From Dendrophyllia cribrosa (taxonomy: Eukaryota; Cnidaria; Anthozoa; Scleractinia; Dendrophylliidae): a stretch of DNA of 64,000 nucleotides. The stretch's first letter is position 1. The DNA is not shown here. The stretch lies in NCBI GenBank assembly GCA_024195265.1, contig JAJLRJ010000009.1, positions 4,635,791 through 4,699,790 of the forward strand, in the 5' to 3' direction. The text below holds more notes on this DNA, generated by a model. It saw only the letters and a list, made by a program, of their open reading frames with translations, did no database searches and was not told the DNA's origin.

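Overview
The window looks like nuclear DNA of a marine animal, most likely an anthozoan cnidarian such as a stony coral. The signs are an intron-rich receptor gene with cnidarian-type domain content, AT-rich introns full of fold-back elements, tRNA-like SINEs, Penelope-like retroelements with hammerhead ribozymes, and an endogenous Maverick/adintovirus remnant. The species is an inference; no marker gene is present.

One host gene dominates. On the minus strand, from the right edge to about position 1055, 24 exons read through in consistent splice phase (about 11.2 kb of coding sequence, roughly 3,730 codons) and encode a polycystin-1-like protein. In protein order the exons give: a galactose-binding-like module (63862-62611), a farnesoic-acid-O-methyltransferase-like domain (62271-61840), a LamG/ConA-like domain (60175-59498), a trefoil domain (56956-56819), an F5/8C discoidin domain (53706-49981), a WSC domain with a PKD repeat (48981-48467), a short Cys-containing segment (46985-46826), a giant exon with about eight PKD repeats and the start of the REJ module (34066-30103), more REJ (29206-28561), a string of small GAIN-region exons (28423-9460), the GPS motif with the first membrane segment (8942-8718), PLAT/LH2 plus membrane segments (8053-6980), and the first part of the polycystin channel (4887-1055). 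Both gene ends lie outside the window.

The introns hold the rest. Intron 17 (about 10-19.7 kb) is a retroelement field: Penelope-like RT/GIY-YIG remnants, hammerhead ribozymes, tRNA-like SINEs, (TA)n tracts and a Crypton recombinase fragment. Intron 10 (34.1-46.8 kb) holds a 4.5-kb TTAA-flanked element with 1-kb inverted repeats, then a deleted Maverick/adintovirus-like virus remnant on the plus strand (41.4-45.5 kb: protein-primed PolB N-terminal half, packaging ATPase, basic virion-like protein, coiled-coil protein, GRF-type zinc protein), then a non-LTR retrotransposon tail. Other introns carry many MITEs, minisatellites and dispersed repeats, several within tens of bases of splice sites. 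None of the insertions seen interrupts a coding exon.

All splice sites were read by eye from GT/AG, reading frame and family similarity; transcript data would be needed to confirm them.
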